Assembly: GCF_964063345.1 (NCBI RefSeq)
Contig: NZ_OZ061318.1
Coordinates: 1,426,001 to 1,490,000, forward strand
Direction of reading: 5' to 3'
Length of the DNA: 64,000 nt
From: Pseudomonas lini
GTDB taxonomy: Bacteria > Pseudomonadota > Gammaproteobacteria > Pseudomonadales > Pseudomonadaceae
Part shown: positions 8,191-17,975 of the stretch, piece by piece
Layout: every line of letters starts with the position of its first letter
How positions within the stretch are numbered: the first letter of the stretch is position 1
Program-made: the position numbers and the translations under genes
Notes under the pieces: generated by a model
The model's database searches: none
Seen by the model: only the letters and a program-made list of their open reading frames with translations
Told to the model about the DNA's origin: nothing

Positions 8191-9162
8191 TTACTGCTGC
8201 AGGTCGATCGGTGCACTCGTGACCATCGGTGCCGAGGTACCCGGTACCGCGATTTCCACCGGCAGACCATCTTCAGCGGCCACCACGTCACGCACAACAT
8301 CCCAGTTCATGCGCAAGTTGTTGGTGATGTCCTCACGCTTGAGCATCGCATTGATCACTGCGGTGTGCTTGTCGACTACCGAAGGGTTGCCCTTGTCGTC
8401 CAGCGGCGTGTGCGCTTCCAGATAAACCTTGCCGCCACTGAGGCCGAACTTGTACGGGTCGTTAAGGATGCGCACCGACGTCCCTACTGGCACCATGCCA
8501 GCCATTTCCAGCACATTGTTGTTGAACATGCGGAAGCAACCGTGGCTGGTGCGCATGCCGATACCGAACTTCTTGTTCGAGCCGTGGATCAGGTAGCCCG
8601 GAGTGCCCAGTGTGAACTTGAACGGCCCCAGCGGGTTGTCCGGGCCGGCTGGCACCACATTCGGCAATGGATCACCATCAGCGGCGTGCTCTGCCTTGAT
8701 CGACGCTGGAGGCGTCCAGGTCGGGTTCGGTGTTTTCGCGACGATGCTGGTGTGAGCAATCGGCGAGCCCCAGCCTTCACGACCGATACCCAGCGGGAAG
8801 GTGTACACCACGTTCCGGCCTTTCGGGAAATAGTAAAGACGGTATTCAGCCAGGTTGATGACGATGCCTTCACGGGGCCCCGGCGGCAGGATGAAGCGCG
8901 TCGGCAGCACCACTTCGGTACCCGCGCCCGGCAACCATGGATCAACGCCTGGGTTGGCCGCGACCATTTCCGAGTAGCCCAGATCGTAGGTGGTACCAAG
9001 GTCGGCGAAGGTGTCTTCGTACTTGGCCTTGATCACTTGCACCTGGCCAATGATGTCTTCACCAGGGGGTGGCAGGGGTAGCTCCAATGCTGCTACCGGA
9101 CCCGCGACACAGAGGGCGGCAAGAGACAGGCAGCGGGTGACGGCGGGAAAGCGCGGCAACAT
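8191..9162 (-). CDS. L,D-transpeptidase (YkuD domain) with LysM-like N-terminus
   Basis: The protein has 323 residues. A signal peptide (about 1-26, ending GPVAALE) is followed by a LysM-like region (about 36-86; YDLGYSEMVAANPGVDPWLP). The YkuD catalytic domain comes next, with HGSNKKFGIG and SHGCFRM, Cys209 being the nucleophile. It has the ErfK/YbiS/YcfS/YnhG layout; such enzymes attach Lpp-type lipoproteins to diaminopimelate or form 3-3 crosslinks. It lies next to, and converges with, oprI, a likely substrate. The ATG at 9162 has AAGGA 8 bases upstream; the in-frame ATG at 9180 lacks a ribosome site. Confidence 0.9.
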   Translation of the reverse strand: MLPRFPAVTRCLSLAALCVAGPVAALELPLPPPGEDIIGQVQVIKAKYEDTFADLGTTYDLGYSEMVAANPGVDPWLPGAGTEVVLPTRFILPPGPREGIVINLAEYRLYYFPKGRNVVYTFPLGIGREGWGSPIAHTSIVAKTPNPTWTPPASIKAEHAADGDPLPNVVPAGPDNPLGPFKFTLGTPGYLIHGSNKKFGIGMRTSHGCFRMFNNNVLEMAGMVPVGTSVRILNDPYKFGLSGGKVYLEAHTPLDDKGNPSVVDKHTAVINAMLKREDITNNLRMNWDVVRDVVAAEDGLPVEIAVPGTSAPMVTSAPIDLQQ

Positions 9163-9294
9163 CCGGAAAATCCTTCGCATGATCGACAAGGGTATAAAAA
9201 CGGGATTGTACACCGACGCCCGTTATTTCGGGGAGACGTAAAGACCTGTGGTTGCGGGGGATCGGCGGTTAGGGCTTGCCTGTGGGGAGCTTGT

Positions 9295-9430
9295 CTGTGG
9301 CGAGGGAGCTTGCTCCCGTTCGGCGGCGTAGCCGTCGTGACACCGGTAAATGCGTTTTTACTGTAGAACCCCGGTGATCGGAATTCAGGCCTGCTTCGCA
9401 GTCCAACGGGAGCAAGCTCCCTCGCCACAG
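9295..9430. repeat. REPIN (GTGGCGAGGGAGC type)
   Basis: Two inverted REP halves, CTGTGGCGAGGGAGCTTGCT and its complement ending CTCGCCACAG, enclose a ~90-base spacer. It is one of five elements of this type in the window and sits between two minus-strand genes. Such elements are mobilised by RAYT transposases; none is encoded here. Confidence 0.88.
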
Positions 9431-9455
9431 GCAAGCCCCCCCTCACCACAGGAAT

Positions 9456-9749
9456 CTAAAGTTCGAACCGCAACTCAGGCCAGATCGGCGAGGTGCCACG
9501 TTTTTGCGATTCCAGAATGGCGCGACACAGCGAGCACAGACGCTGGTCCTGGAACACTCTACGGTCGACGCTCGACCAGCGCGGTTGCGCCGGTAACAGG
9601 CTGCCGCACAAGGTTCGGTCCGCCGAGCCGCCCAACTCCAGTTGACGGGTCACCAGATGCACCCGCACTTCCTGGCAGGCGAACAGATCCAGCTGCTCGT
9701 CAGGCTCGATCAGTTGGTAGGCAAAAAGGGACCAGGCAGGACGCGGCAT
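9456..9749 (-). CDS. Conserved small protein, function unknown
   Basis: This 97-residue soluble protein has no signal or membrane segment. It starts PRPAWSLFAYQLIEPDEQLD, and the C-terminal half has a CSLC pair. An earlier single Cys (FACQEV) and another (TLCGSL) suggest a possible metal or redox site. I do not recognise the family. The ATG at 9749 has GGAG 7 bases upstream; the TTG four codons earlier would overlap that site. It lies upstream of a REPIN and downstream of tesA, all on the minus strand. Confidence 0.7.
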   Translation of the reverse strand: MPRPAWSLFAYQLIEPDEQLDLFACQEVRVHLVTRQLELGGSADRTLCGSLLPAQPRWSSVDRRVFQDQRLCSLCRAILESQKRGTSPIWPELRFEL

Positions 9750-9805
9750 CGGGGGCTCCAAATCGGGGGCGCCACCTTAGCCGAAACACCGCCGCTAGAA
9801 AAGCG

Positions 9806-10411
9806 TCAAAGCAGCGGTTTCAGTGTCGGCCAGACATTTTCCAGCAACTTGTCCTGAGCCGCCGCAGCCGGGTGCAGGCCGTCGCCTTGCATCAGGTCTG
9901 GATGACCGCCCACACCGTCGAGAAAAAACGGCACCAGCGGGATCTTTTTCTCGTTGGCGACCTTGGTGAAAGCCTCGGCAAAGGCCTGGGTGTAACGCGC
10001 ACCGTAGTTGGGTGGCAGTTGCATGCCCAGTAGCAATACCTTGGCACCACTGGCGCGGGAGCTGTCGATCATCGACGCAAGATTTTGTTGCAATTGTGTT
10101 GGCAGCATTCCGCGCAACCCATCGTTGCCCCCCAACTCTAGGATAACCAGCGCAGGCTTATGCTCTGCAAGCAGCGCCGGCAGCCGCGCCCGGCCTCCGG
10201 CACTGGTGTCGCCGCTGATGGATGCATTGACCACTTTATCGTCGAAACCTTCGTGCTTGAGCCGTTGCTCGAGCAATGACACCCACCCCAAGCGGGTATC
10301 CAGGCCGAAACCGGCGCTGATACTATCGCCAACGATCAGGACTGTACCCGCCGCTGCGTTCTGGGCCATACACATCAAGGCCAGGCCAGCACTCAAAAAC
10401 CACACACGCAT
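9806..10411 (-). CDS. tesA: Periplasmic arylesterase / acyl-CoA thioesterase I (TesA, SGNH hydrolase)
   Basis: The protein has 201 residues. A signal peptide (about 1-21, ending QNAAAG) leads into an SGNH hydrolase: GDSISAGFG with nucleophile Ser30, then NASISGDTSAGG, ELGGNDGLRG, and DGLHP with the catalytic Asp/His pair. This is the TesA/TAP family, a multifunctional thioesterase, arylesterase and lysophospholipase of the periplasm. The ATG at 10411 has GGAG about 7 bases upstream. An in-frame ATG at 10423 would overlap the divergent ybbA start codon. The divergent tesA-ybbA pair is also found in enterobacteria. Confidence 0.92.
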   Translation of the reverse strand: MRVWFLSAGLALMCMAQNAAAGTVLIVGDSISAGFGLDTRLGWVSLLEQRLKHEGFDDKVVNASISGDTSAGGRARLPALLAEHKPALVILELGGNDGLRGMLPTQLQQNLASMIDSSRASGAKVLLLGMQLPPNYGARYTQAFAEAFTKVANEKKIPLVPFFLDGVGGHPDLMQGDGLHPAAAAQDKLLENVWPTLKPLL

Positions 10412-10421
10412 CGGATTCTCC

Positions 10422-11105
10422 ATGGGCGTAAGCATTCTCACCGCGAAGAACCTCAGCAAAGTGGTTCCCAGCGCGGAAGGTGAACTGACTATCCTGCACG
10501 AACTCAGCCTGGAACTGAACAAGGGCGATAGCCTGGCCATCGTCGGCGCCTCCGGTTCCGGCAAATCCACCCTCCTCGGCCTGCTCGCCGGCCTCGACCT
10601 GCCGAGCAGCGGCGAAGTCACCCTCGCCGGGCAAGGCTTGAGCAATCTCGATGAAGACCAACGCGCGCGCATACGTGCCGAGCACGTGGGGTTTGTCTTT
10701 CAATCATTCCAGCTGCTGGACAGTCTCAACGCTTTGGAAAACGTCATGCTGCCGCTGGAACTCGATGGCCGCAAAGACGCCCGTGAGCGCGCCACCGAAC
10801 TGCTGCAGCGGGTCGGCCTGGGCCAGCGCCTGACTCACTCACCGCGCCAGCTTTCCGGTGGCGAGCAGCAGCGCGTGGCGATTGCCCGGGCGTTCGCCGC
10901 CGAGCCCGACGTGCTGTTCGCCGATGAACCCACCGGCAATCTCGATAGCCACACCGGCGAGCGCATCAGCGATCTGCTGTTCGAACTCAACCAGGAAAGC
11001 GGCACGACCCTGGTGCTGGTGACCCACGACGAACGCCTGGCACATCGCTGCCGGCGCCTGATCCGCCTTGAAGCCGGCCTGCTGGTCGCCCCTCTGGAGC
11101 CTTGA
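10422..11105 (+). CDS. ybbA: ABC transporter ATP-binding protein YbbA
   Basis: This 227-residue ATPase has Walker [13 protein letters not shown], signature [15 protein letters not shown] and Walker [13 protein letters not shown]. The last of these is typical of the LolD/MacB branch that partners FtsX-like permeases. Its stop overlaps the start of the permease gene (TGATG), so the two form one unit. It begins about 10 bases from the divergent tesA start. The E. coli YbbA-YbbP pair is thought to extrude something from the inner membrane, but the substrate is not established. Confidence 0.92.
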   Translation: MGVSILTAKNLSKVVPSAEGELTILHELSLELNKGDSLAIVGASGSGKSTLLGLLAGLDLPSSGEVTLAGQGLSNLDEDQRARIRAEHVGFVFQSFQLLDSLNALENVMLPLELDGRKDARERATELLQRVGLGQRLTHSPRQLSGGEQQRVAIARAFAAEPDVLFADEPTGNLDSHTGERISDLLFELNQESGTTLVLVTHDERLAHRCRRLIRLEAGLLVAPLEP

Positions 11106-13609
11106 TGGCACGCCTGCCGCTGTTGCGCCTGTTCAGTCTCGCTATCCGTCAACTGTTGCGCGATGCCCGCGCCGGTGAGTTGCGTGTGTTGTTCTTCGCC
11201 TTGCTGGTGGCGGTGGCGGCAAGTACCGCCATCGGTTACTTCGGCGCTCGCCTGAACGGCGCCATGATGCTGCGCGCCACCGAGTTTCTCGGTGCCGACC
11301 TGGTGCTCGAAGGCAGCTCGCCGGCGCGCCCCGAACAGGTCAGAAGCGGCACGGAGCTGGGCCTTGAGCACGCTCGGGTGGTGGAGTTTTCCAGCGTTAT
11401 TTCCACCGACAACAGCATTCAGCTGTCCAGTATCAAAGCCGCCGATGACGTCTACCCGTTGCGCGGCGAACTGAAAAGCGCTCCCGCGCCCTTCGCGCCG
11501 GAAGAACCCGGTGGTGGTCCGAAACCCGGTGAAGCCTGGGTCGAAGCGCGACTGCTGACCGCACTGGACTTGAAGATCGGCGAGAGCATCGATGTCGGCA
11601 TGAAAACCCTGACACTGGCGCGGGTGCTGACTTACGAACCGGATCGCGCCGGCAATTTCTACAGCCTGACGCCGCGGGTGTTGATCAACCTTAGCGACCT
11701 TGAGGCGACCGGCGTGGTGCAACCCGGTAGCCGGGTCAGTTACCGCGAACTCTGGCGCGGCAAAGCCGAGGCGCTGGAAACCTATCGTCAACTGATCAAG
11801 CCCGGGCTGGCGGCCAACCAACACATCCAGGATGCCCGGGACGGCAACCGGCAGATCGGCGGCGCTCTGGGCAAGGCTGAACGTTATTTGAACATGGCCA
11901 GTCTGGTGGCGGTGCTGTTGTCCGGTGTGGCGGTGGCGTTGTCGGCTACACGCTTCGCCACGCGCCGATTCGATGCCAGCGCATTGCTGCGCTGCCTGGG
12001 CCTGTCCCGTCGGGAAACCATGGTGCTGTTCAGTCTGCAACTGACCGTACTCGGACTGCTCGCCAGCATCAGCGGCGCCCTGCTCGGCTGGCTCGCGCAG
12101 CTCGGGTTGTTTGCGCTGCTGGGTGACTTGCTGCCGACCGATGTTCCACCGGGTGGCCTGCTGCCGGCCATCGCCGGGATCGGCACCGGGCTGGTCGCGC
12201 TGGCCGGTTTCGCCCTGCCGCCACTGGCCGCTTTGGGTCGAGTGCCGCCGCTGCGCGTATTGCGTCGCGACATGCTGCCGATTCCGTCCAGCACCTGGAT
12301 TGTTTATGGCGCGGCATTGGGCGCCCTCGGTCTGATCATGTGGCGCTTGAGCCTGGACCTGTTGCTGACCTTCGCCCTGCTCGGCGGCGGTGTGATCGCG
12401 GCGCTGGTGCTGGGCGGTTTGCTATTGCTGCTACTGAAGAGCCTGCGCCGGATGCTGGCGCGCGCCTCATTGCCATGGCGCCTCGGGTTGGGCCAACTGC
12501 TGCGTCATCCACTGGCGGCGGCGGGTCAAGCCCTGGCCTTCGGTTTGATTCTGCTGTCCATGGCGCTGATCGCTTTGCTGCGTGGCGAATTGCTCGACAC
12601 CTGGCAAAACCAGTTGCCGAAAAATGCCCCTAACTATTTCGCCCTGAACATTCTGCCGGCGGACAAGCAAGCCTTTACCGATCGACTGATGGAGGTGTCG
12701 GCACAATCGGCGCCGCTGTACCCGGTGGTGCCGGGACGCCTGATCAGCATCAATGGCGAACCGGTGCAGGACATCGTCAGCAAGGATTCGGCCGGTGATC
12801 GAGCCATTCAACGCGACTTGAGCCTGACTTGGGCGGCAGACCTGCCAGCGGGCAACAAGCTCACCGCCGGCAACTGGTGGGACCAGCAACCTGCGGATGA
12901 AATACCCGGTGTTTCGGTGGAAGGTAAAGTCGCCGAAAGCCTCAAACTCAAGCTCGGCGATCACATGGTATTCACCGTCGGCGGAGTCAATCGGGAGGCG
13001 AAAGTTACCAGCCTGCGGGAGATCAACTGGGACAACTTCCAGCCGAACTTTTTCATGATCTTCCAGCCCGGCACCTTGAAAGACTTGCCGGCGACCTACC
13101 TGACCAGTTTCTATCTGGCGGCCGGTCACGATCAGCAGATCGTCGACCTGTCCCGCAGCTTTCCGGCAGTGACCATTCTGCAAGTCGAAGCCTTGCTGGC
13201 GCAGCTGCGCAGCATCCTTGGCCAGGTCACCCTGGCAGTGGAATACGTACTGTTGTTTGTGCTGGCGGCAGGGATGGCGGTGTTGTTCTCCGGTTTGCAG
13301 GCAACGCTGGATGAACGCATTCGCCAAGGTGCATTGCTGCGAGCGCTAGGCGCCGAGCGGCAGTTGCTGGTCAGGGCCCGACGGATCGAGTTCGGCCTGC
13401 TCGGCGCGGTCAGCGGGTTGTTGGCGGCACTGGGCTCGGAACTGGTGAGCCTGGTGCTCTACCGTTATGCCTTCGACCTGCCTTGGCACCCGCATCCATG
13501 GCTGTTGGTATTGCCGCTGATCGGGGCCGTGCTAATCGGCGGTGCCGGTGTGTTCGGTACGCGCCGCGCCTTGAACGCCAGCCCCCTGACAGTCTTGCGC
13601 GAGGGTTGA
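11105..13609 (+). CDS. ybbP: ABC transporter permease YbbP (FtsX-like, large)
   Basis: This 834-residue permease has a duplicated MacB/FtsX layout. A transmembrane helix near the N-terminus ([19 protein letters not shown]) precedes a large periplasmic region (about 55-255). Several helices follow in the middle (about 260-500), then a second periplasmic region and three helices at the C-terminus ending [16 protein letters not shown]. The length matches YbbP. It starts at the ATG of TGATG, overlapping the ybbA stop; a TTG one codon earlier is less likely. Its partner is YbbA. Confidence 0.92.
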   Translation: MARLPLLRLFSLAIRQLLRDARAGELRVLFFALLVAVAASTAIGYFGARLNGAMMLRATEFLGADLVLEGSSPARPEQVRSGTELGLEHARVVEFSSVISTDNSIQLSSIKAADDVYPLRGELKSAPAPFAPEEPGGGPKPGEAWVEARLLTALDLKIGESIDVGMKTLTLARVLTYEPDRAGNFYSLTPRVLINLSDLEATGVVQPGSRVSYRELWRGKAEALETYRQLIKPGLAANQHIQDARDGNRQIGGALGKAERYLNMASLVAVLLSGVAVALSATRFATRRFDASALLRCLGLSRRETMVLFSLQLTVLGLLASISGALLGWLAQLGLFALLGDLLPTDVPPGGLLPAIAGIGTGLVALAGFALPPLAALGRVPPLRVLRRDMLPIPSSTWIVYGAALGALGLIMWRLSLDLLLTFALLGGGVIAALVLGGLLLLLLKSLRRMLARASLPWRLGLGQLLRHPLAAAGQALAFGLILLSMALIALLRGELLDTWQNQLPKNAPNYFALNILPADKQAFTDRLMEVSAQSAPLYPVVPGRLISINGEPVQDIVSKDSAGDRAIQRDLSLTWAADLPAGNKLTAGNWWDQQPADEIPGVSVEGKVAESLKLKLGDHMVFTVGGVNREAKVTSLREINWDNFQPNFFMIFQPGTLKDLPATYLTSFYLAAGHDQQIVDLSRSFPAVTILQVEALLAQLRSILGQVTLAVEYVLLFVLAAGMAVLFSGLQATLDERIRQGALLRALGAERQLLVRARRIEFGLLGAVSGLLAALGSELVSLVLYRYAFDLPWHPHPWLLVLPLIGAVLIGGAGVFGTRRALNASPLTVLREG

Positions 13610-13654
13610 TAAACTCAAGCGCTCTGATCACGCATTCAACCACAAGAAGTCGCC

Positions 13655-14152
13655 ATGAGCCGTTATCGCCCTCCCCGCACCGCTGGCACCGCGCTGATCA
13701 CCCCCGAAGGTGAAGCGCGGATGCGGGCCGAGTTTCATGAGCTCTGGCATGTGCGCCGACCGCAAGTGACGCAATCAGTCAGCGAGGCGGCGGCACAGGG
13801 CGATCGCTCGGAAAACGCCGAGTACACCTACGGCAAAAAGATGCTGCGCGAGATCGACAGTCGCGTGCGCTTTCTCACCAAACGCCTGGAAGCGCTCAAG
13901 GTGGTCAGTGAGAAACCCAGCGATCCGAACAAGGTTTATTTTGGCGCGTGGGTCACGATTGAAGATGAAGACGGCAAAGAGTCACGCTATCGCATCGTCG
14001 GGCCGGATGAGCTTGATCTGAAACTAGGCCTGATCAGCATCGACTCACCGTTGGCGCGCGCCCTGATCGGCAAGGCGCTGGACGCTGAAGTGCGAGTTCA
14101 GACACCGACCGGTGAACAATGCGTGTATATCGTGGCGATTGACTACCCCTGA
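13655..14152 (+). CDS. greB: Transcript cleavage factor GreB
   Basis: This 165-residue protein has the two Gre domains. The N-terminal coiled coil (about 15-85) carries [20 protein letters not shown] with the acidic tip that reaches the polymerase active site. The C-terminal FKBP-like domain carries [20 protein letters not shown]. The tip's basic pattern and the [13 protein letters not shown] linker are typical of GreB rather than GreA. It rescues backtracked RNA polymerase by stimulating transcript cleavage. It lies 45 bases after ybbP on the same strand and may be read from that operon. Confidence 0.92.
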   Translation: MSRYRPPRTAGTALITPEGEARMRAEFHELWHVRRPQVTQSVSEAAAQGDRSENAEYTYGKKMLREIDSRVRFLTKRLEALKVVSEKPSDPNKVYFGAWVTIEDEDGKESRYRIVGPDELDLKLGLISIDSPLARALIGKALDAEVRVQTPTGEQCVYIVAIDYP

Positions 14153-14170
14153 GCCGCAGCGCCCTGAATC

Positions 14171-14479
14171 TCAGCGACGGGTAATCAGCCCTTGGCGAGC
14201 CACGCGAGTCAGCTGCCTGATCACTTGCGGCGCATCCTCGGCGTTGGGTGCCAGAATCACCGCCAGATCAAAACTGTCGTTGGCAAACCGTGCCAGTGAC
14301 TCGCCGTCGTCGACAAATTGAATCAGGAAGGCAGCAGGCCCGCCGGTACGACGTGGCCAGCCATCGAGGTAACGCAGAAGCGTCGGCTGATGTTTACCGC
14401 CAAGCAGGATTTTTGGATTGCGCTGGGAGAGGTGTGCCGTGATCGGCGCGGGGCGTACAACGGGGCTTAATGCATTCAT
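14171..14479 (-). CDS. Hypothetical protein, 102 residues
   Basis: This is a small soluble protein that I do not recognise. Its second half, ESLARFANDSFDLAVILAPNAE followed by RQLTRVARQGLITRR, recalls the strand-loop-helix of methyltransferase folds, but no SAM-binding glycine motif is present and the protein is too short for a full domain. The ATG at 14479 is preferred over an in-frame TTG at 14500. It converges on greB with an 18-base gap. Confidence 0.6.
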   Translation of the reverse strand: MNALSPVVRPAPITAHLSQRNPKILLGGKHQPTLLRYLDGWPRRTGGPAAFLIQFVDDGESLARFANDSFDLAVILAPNAEDAPQVIRQLTRVARQGLITRR

Positions 14480-14682
14480 TGTGTCGTGTCTCTGCCTCAA
14501 AAGTCTGCATGGCAGGTGAGAGGCAACACCGAACCAGCGCTTTAGCGGTATTTCGAAGCCTGTTTCAAGCTTCTATCGGCAACTGAATGAGTCACCTGGC
14601 GCCCCGCAAGTAGCTGTTTAAATCGGCGCATGGGCAGCATCCTAGAGAAGCTGACCAGACAGTGTCAAGAATCACCAGCAAC

Positions 14683-14714
14683 AAAAAAGGCCTGCACAGT
14701 GCAGGCCTTTTTGT
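14683..14714. terminator. Rho-independent terminator downstream of doxX
   Basis: AAAAAAGGCCTGCAC and GTGCAGGCCTTTTT form a perfect stem. A-run and T-run flank it, so it works for the minus-strand DoxX gene and would also stop plus-strand reads. Confidence 0.9.
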
Positions 14715-14727
14715 TGAACCAGAGCGG

Positions 14728-15162
14728 TCAGGTGGTGATGGCGCGGTCGACCGACAGCTTGCCTGCACCTTCGATCAACACTGCGAGGCTGCCACCGAGC
14801 AAAGCCAGGGCGAACTCATAACCGTTATTAGCCATGAACAGACCGTTGCTGATGTGTACCGTGAAAATAGCCACCAGCGAGAGGAAGGTCAGCCCCAGCG
14901 CTGCCGGGCGTGCCAGCAGGCCGATGATCAGCGCCAGACCGCCGAAAAACTCAGTACCACCCGCCAGGATCGCCATCAGGTGACCGGGTGCCAGCCCGAT
15001 GCTTTCCATGTACTGCGCGGTGCCGGCGATGCCGTAGCCGCCGAATGCACCGAAGAGTTTCTGTGAGCCATGGGCCGCGAAGATGATGCCGACGAAAATG
15101 CGCAGAATCGTCAGACCGTAGCCCGCGCGAGTGAACAGTACCTTGTTGATCAGAGTGCTCAT
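14728..15162 (-). CDS. DoxX family membrane protein
   Basis: The protein has 144 residues with four hydrophobic helices: LTILRIFVGIIFAAHGSQKL, LMAILAGGTEFFGGLALIIG, AALGLTFLSLVAIF and YEFALALLGGSLAVLI. The HGSQKLFGAFGGYG turn after helix 1 is the DoxX/YphA family signature. Members are linked to oxidative-stress or quinone functions, mostly by context. It is transcribed alone, with its own terminator. The specific role is unknown. Confidence 0.85.
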   Translation of the reverse strand: MSTLINKVLFTRAGYGLTILRIFVGIIFAAHGSQKLFGAFGGYGIAGTAQYMESIGLAPGHLMAILAGGTEFFGGLALIIGLLARPAALGLTFLSLVAIFTVHISNGLFMANNGYEFALALLGGSLAVLIEGAGKLSVDRAITT

Positions 15163-15265
15163 GCTGTGTCATCCATTGTGAGTGTGTGTTGGTTGGCCGC
15201 TATATTAATCAGTAAAACTCATGTTAAAAGCGCAAAAAACGCACCATAACAATCAGATTAGTCGA

Positions 15266-16687
15266 TCATTTCCGTGAGACCACTTTTTGCCCCTGAGGCT
15301 CCAACGACTCCCGCTCCCGATCGAACGCCAAATAATACTTGTTCACGCTATTAACATAGCTGACAGCCCCCATTCCAACCTGCTCCATGGCAATGCGTTC
15401 GACCTGGAAAAACCACTGATTAGGATTCAAGCCGCGTCGTCGGGCTTCGGCGCGCATGCCTTGAACCCGCTCCGGTCCCATGTTGTAGGCCGCCAGCACA
15501 AACGCCATGCGCTCGCGCTCATTGAGTTTGGGGCTGGCAAAAAACTTGCGGCGAATCATCGCCAGGTACTTGGCGCCAGCCTGCACATTGGCGTCGAGGT
15601 TTTGAATATTATTCACGCCAACCCGTTGGGCGGCGGACGGGGTAATTTGCATCAGGCCGGTGGGGCCGCTACCGCTTCTGGCGTTGGGTTGCAGCGCCGA
15701 CTCCTTGAAGGCCAGCGCCGCCAGATTCAGCCAGTCCATGCCTTGAGCTTCAGCGTGTTTCTGCAACACCGGACGAAGTTTTTCCAGACGCTGCCGATCG
15801 GCCTTGGCCAAGGGATAGTGCACTTGATACAGGCGTCGATAGATCCGCAAAAACGCCGCATCCTGGTCCGACGGCTTCTTGTAGGTAGTCAGGAAGCGAT
15901 CGATGCTCGAACGCAGCATCGAGGCGTCGCGGCGCACGAACCAGTATTCCTCTCCTGGCTCGCTGATAAGGACCTGACGATCGAAGCGCAATTTTGGCAG
16001 GATCTTGCCCCAGCGTTCGGCAATCGGTTGCTCGACAATCGTCAGATGAAAGATCCCGCCCTGGACCATTTCCAGCACGTCCTCGACTGCCAGGCTTGGA
16101 TCGACCCACTCGATCTTCACCGCAGGCAATTTGTGCAGCGCGAGCTTCTGATTGATCTGACTGACCGCATCCCCGGCGGCACTGCCGGTGGGCAATGCCA
16201 GGGTTTTGCCTGAGAGTTGTTCGAGACGGGTGTAACGTCGTTCGCCTTTGATCCCCACCAGCAGCAACGGCACATCGCTGGCAATCGGTTGACTGGTGCT
16301 GACCGCGAGGCCCGATTGCGGATCGAGTAATTCCCCTGGCGCAACCAGATCACCCTCCCCGCGCTGCAACGCGCCGAGCAGTTGATCCTTGGCTTTGGGA
16401 ATGATCTTGAGGGTGATTTCCTGGCCGTCACGGGCATGGCCGTTGAGGTATTGTTCGAAAGCGCGCAGGCGGTGGTATTCGACGCCGATGGCCTGGCCCT
16501 GAACTTCGCCGGAGCTATTGCGGCTCTGGTTGACCAACACCCGCAACACGCGGCTGCTGCGAATCTCTGCCAGGTCGCGGACCTTGGCCGCCGGCACGGC
16601 TTGCAACGGCCCGGCAAGACGTGCAACCGCCGGCATTGGCAGCAGCAACGAACAACACAGCAGTAACAAAACCGAGGGACGAATCAT
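15266..16687 (-). CDS. Membrane-bound lytic murein transglycosylase F-type (MltF2-like)
   Basis: The protein has 473 residues. A signal peptide (about 1-22, LLLCCSLLLPMPAVA) is followed by a periplasmic substrate-binding-protein-like domain (about 35-265). The lytic transglycosylase domain comes next (about 305-450), with catalytic Glu329 in LAALAFKESALQPNARS and GLMQITPSAAQ. MltF cleaves glycan strands to 1,6-anhydro ends, and its N-terminal domain senses muropeptides. The ATG at 16687 has GGAGAG upstream. By synteny it corresponds to the second MltF of P. aeruginosa, not the copy near purL. Confidence 0.88.
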   Translation of the reverse strand: MIRPSVLLLLCCSLLLPMPAVARLAGPLQAVPAAKVRDLAEIRSSRVLRVLVNQSRNSSGEVQGQAIGVEYHRLRAFEQYLNGHARDGQEITLKIIPKAKDQLLGALQRGEGDLVAPGELLDPQSGLAVSTSQPIASDVPLLLVGIKGERRYTRLEQLSGKTLALPTGSAAGDAVSQINQKLALHKLPAVKIEWVDPSLAVEDVLEMVQGGIFHLTIVEQPIAERWGKILPKLRFDRQVLISEPGEEYWFVRRDASMLRSSIDRFLTTYKKPSDQDAAFLRIYRRLYQVHYPLAKADRQRLEKLRPVLQKHAEAQGMDWLNLAALAFKESALQPNARSGSGPTGLMQITPSAAQRVGVNNIQNLDANVQAGAKYLAMIRRKFFASPKLNERERMAFVLAAYNMGPERVQGMRAEARRRGLNPNQWFFQVERIAMEQVGMGAVSYVNSVNKYYLAFDRERESLEPQGQKVVSRK

Positions 16688-16923
16688 CCACTCTCCGGAA
16701 AGAATACTGGCCGACCTCATGGGTGATTTCATGATGTCGAGCGACAGAAACAGAGCGCTAGAAGCGCTGATAAAGTGCGAGAGAGTGGCACAGTGATGGC
16801 AATTCTACCAACCCGACCTGTCTCGCGGCCTCAACAGACAGCTTTAACTCGTTGTAGTTCTTGGTTTTTATTATAAATCTACAGCTCTGATATGCTTTCC
16901 GGCCTTTGGTCCGAGGTAGCACC

Positions 16924-17733
16924 ATGCAACTCATCGATATCGGCGTCAACCTGACCAACCCCAGTTTCGCCGACAAACACCAGGCTGTACTCGACCGTGC
17001 CTATGCTGCCGGGGTCTGCCAACTGGTGCTCACCGGGACCAGCGTCGAAGGCAGTGAACAGGCTCTGGAGCTGTGCCAGCAACTGGACGAAAGCGCTCAG
17101 CGGCTGTACGCCACGGCCGGTATTCACCCGCACTCGGCCAGCGACTGGAACGCCGACAGTGCTCAGCGTCTGCGCAGTTTGCTCAAGGAGCCGAATGTGG
17201 TGGCCGTGGGTGAATGCGGCCTCGATTTCAATCGTGATTTCTCACCCCGCCCGCAACAGGAAAAAGTCCTCGAAGAACATCTGGCGATGGCGGTCGAACT
17301 GCAATTGCCGGTGTTCCTGCATGAGCGCGATGCCAGCCAACGATTACTGGAGATCCTGCGTGACTTTCGTGACCAGTTACCGGCCGCCGTGGTGCACTGC
17401 TTCACCGGTGAAAAAAAGGCGTTGTTTAGCTACCTCGATCTGGATTTGCACATCGGCATCACTGGCTGGATCTGCGATGAACGCCGGGGCACGCACCTGC
17501 ATCCGTTGGTCAAAGAGATCAAACGCGGGCGCTTGATGCTGGAGAGCGATGCGCCGTATCTGCTGCCCCGCAGTCTGCGCCCCAAGCCGAAGAATGGTCG
17601 CAACGAGCCGGCGTATCTGACTGAAGTGTTGCGTGAGGTGGCGTTGCATCGTGGGGAGACAGTGGAAGATTTGGCTGCTCACAGCACGGCCTGCGCGCGG
17701 GCGTTCTTCAGTCTGCCCGCAATCCCCCAATAA
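16924..17733 (+). CDS. tatD: TatD-type metal-dependent DNase
   Basis: This 269-residue protein begins [14 protein letters not shown], as in E. coli TatD itself, where DIGVNL replaces the more common DTHCHL. Metal-binding motifs follow: [31 protein letters not shown], and [21 protein letters not shown] with the catalytic Asp. TatD is a 3'-5' exonuclease of the amidohydrolase superfamily involved in DNA repair; it is not part of Tat export. GAGG lies 8 bases upstream of the ATG at 16924. A composite REPIN follows the stop. Confidence 0.92.
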   Translation: MQLIDIGVNLTNPSFADKHQAVLDRAYAAGVCQLVLTGTSVEGSEQALELCQQLDESAQRLYATAGIHPHSASDWNADSAQRLRSLLKEPNVVAVGECGLDFNRDFSPRPQQEKVLEEHLAMAVELQLPVFLHERDASQRLLEILRDFRDQLPAAVVHCFTGEKKALFSYLDLDLHIGITGWICDERRGTHLHPLVKEIKRGRLMLESDAPYLLPRSLRPKPKNGRNEPAYLTEVLREVALHRGETVEDLAAHSTACARAFFSLPAIPQ

Positions 17734-17743
17734 CCAAAAATCT

Positions 17744-17872
17744 CCTGTGGGAGCGAGCCTTTGTGGCGAGGGAGCTTGCTCCCGTTGGGTCGCGAAGCGG
17801 CCCCAGAAAATGGGACTGCTGCGCAGTCCAACGGGAGCAAGCTCCCTCGCCACAAAGGCCTGCTCCCACAGG
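17744..17872. repeat. Composite (nested) REPIN
   Basis: An outer pair, CCTGTGGGAGC and GCTCCCACAGG, encloses an inner pair, TTGTGGCGAGGGAGCTTGCT and its complement ending CTCGCCACAA. The outer arms look like the other REP type of the window, so one element may have inserted in another. The innermost arms GGGACTGC/GCAGTCC also pair. It lies between tatD and the chemoreceptor gene. Confidence 0.85.
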
Positions 17873-17975
17873 TTGGCGGTGATGCTCGTTGACCTGCATC
17901 AACATCTGAATCCCTGCATAGCGGCACAATGCTGGCACCTTGCCAAAACTGTTTCCGCTATCAGAGAAGACCTCC

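Noticed and set aside
9295..9430. Repeats considered as a CRISPR array
   Set aside because: The repeats are inverted pairs scattered singly between genes, not direct repeats with regular spacers, and no cas gene is present.
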